This document shows positions 6,226 to 6,271 of a stretch of DNA of 6,271 nt, in pieces (the stretch's first letter is position 1; each line of letters begins with the position of its first letter). Both the position numbers and the translations under genes were made by a program. Below the pieces are notes generated by a model. That model did no database searches, was not told the origin of the DNA, and saw only the letters and a program-made list of their open reading frames with translations. Where the stretch lies: positions 1 through 6,271 of the forward strand of contig JACRLS010000053.1 of NCBI GenBank assembly GCA_016235225.1. Direction: 5' to 3'. This DNA is from Nitrospirota bacterium (GTDB lineage: Bacteria > Nitrospirota > Nitrospiria > Nitrospirales > Nitrospiraceae).

Positions 6226-6271
6226 GCGAATAGCGAGCAGCGAGCAGCGAATAGCGAATAGCGAATAGCGA
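6225..6271. repeat. Heptamer tandem array AGCGAAT/AGCGAGC
   Basis: Six complete 7-base units run without a break: AGCGAAT (6225-6231), AGCGAGC twice (6232-6245), AGCGAAT three times (6246-6266), then a partial AGCGA to the window end. The first unit uses the final A of the flgC stop codon. Only the last two bases vary between units (AT or GC), which points to recent slippage or duplication. The array is non-coding here and its right end is not visible. Confidence 0.92.

Overview
The window holds a gene-dense stretch of a flagellar locus from a GC-rich Gram-negative-type bacterium. All five genes lie on the + strand: a predicted exported TPR protein, a soluble PAS-containing sensor histidine kinase, a sigma-54-dependent response regulator, and the rod genes flgB and flgC. 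The gene order, the base composition and the short tandem repeats between genes suggest the phylum Nitrospirota (Nitrospira-like). That assignment is a pattern-based inference, because no rRNA or other marker gene is present.

Layout. Bases 1-294 are a non-coding leader with an imperfect 10-bp hairpin (47-80) that resembles an intergenic REP-type element. Bases 295-2427 encode a 710-residue TPR protein with a signal peptide. Five bases later comes the kinase (2433-3659, 408 aa), and 34 bases after that the response regulator (3694-5145, 483 aa). These three genes look like one transcription unit. The next gap (5146-5273) carries a 7-bp perfect inverted repeat (5154-5187) and a very good sigma-54 promoter (5227-5242), followed by flgB (5274-5681). 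A 94-base spacer with hexamer repeats separates flgB from flgC (5776-6225). A tandem array of a 7-bp unit starts on the flgC stop codon and runs off the end of the window.

How the parts work together. The kinase has no membrane segment and the regulator has an intact GAFTGA loop, so the pair matches the FlrB/FlrC (FleS/FleR) type that controls the middle tier of flagellar genes. The sigma-54 promoter sits directly downstream of the regulator gene and upstream of flgB. The simplest model is that the phosphorylated regulator, made from the upstream unit, switches on the rod/basal-body operon beginning at flgB through RpoN. The TPR protein is the least understood member. Its predicted export and its position suggest a periplasmic or outer-membrane-side role linked to motility or assembly, but nothing in the sequence proves this.

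No clear case for a wholly undescribed system can be made. The points most worth a second look are the sigma-54 promoter with its upstream inverted repeat, the exported TPR protein tied to a cytosolic two-component pair, and the repeat arrays placed between otherwise compact flagellar genes.
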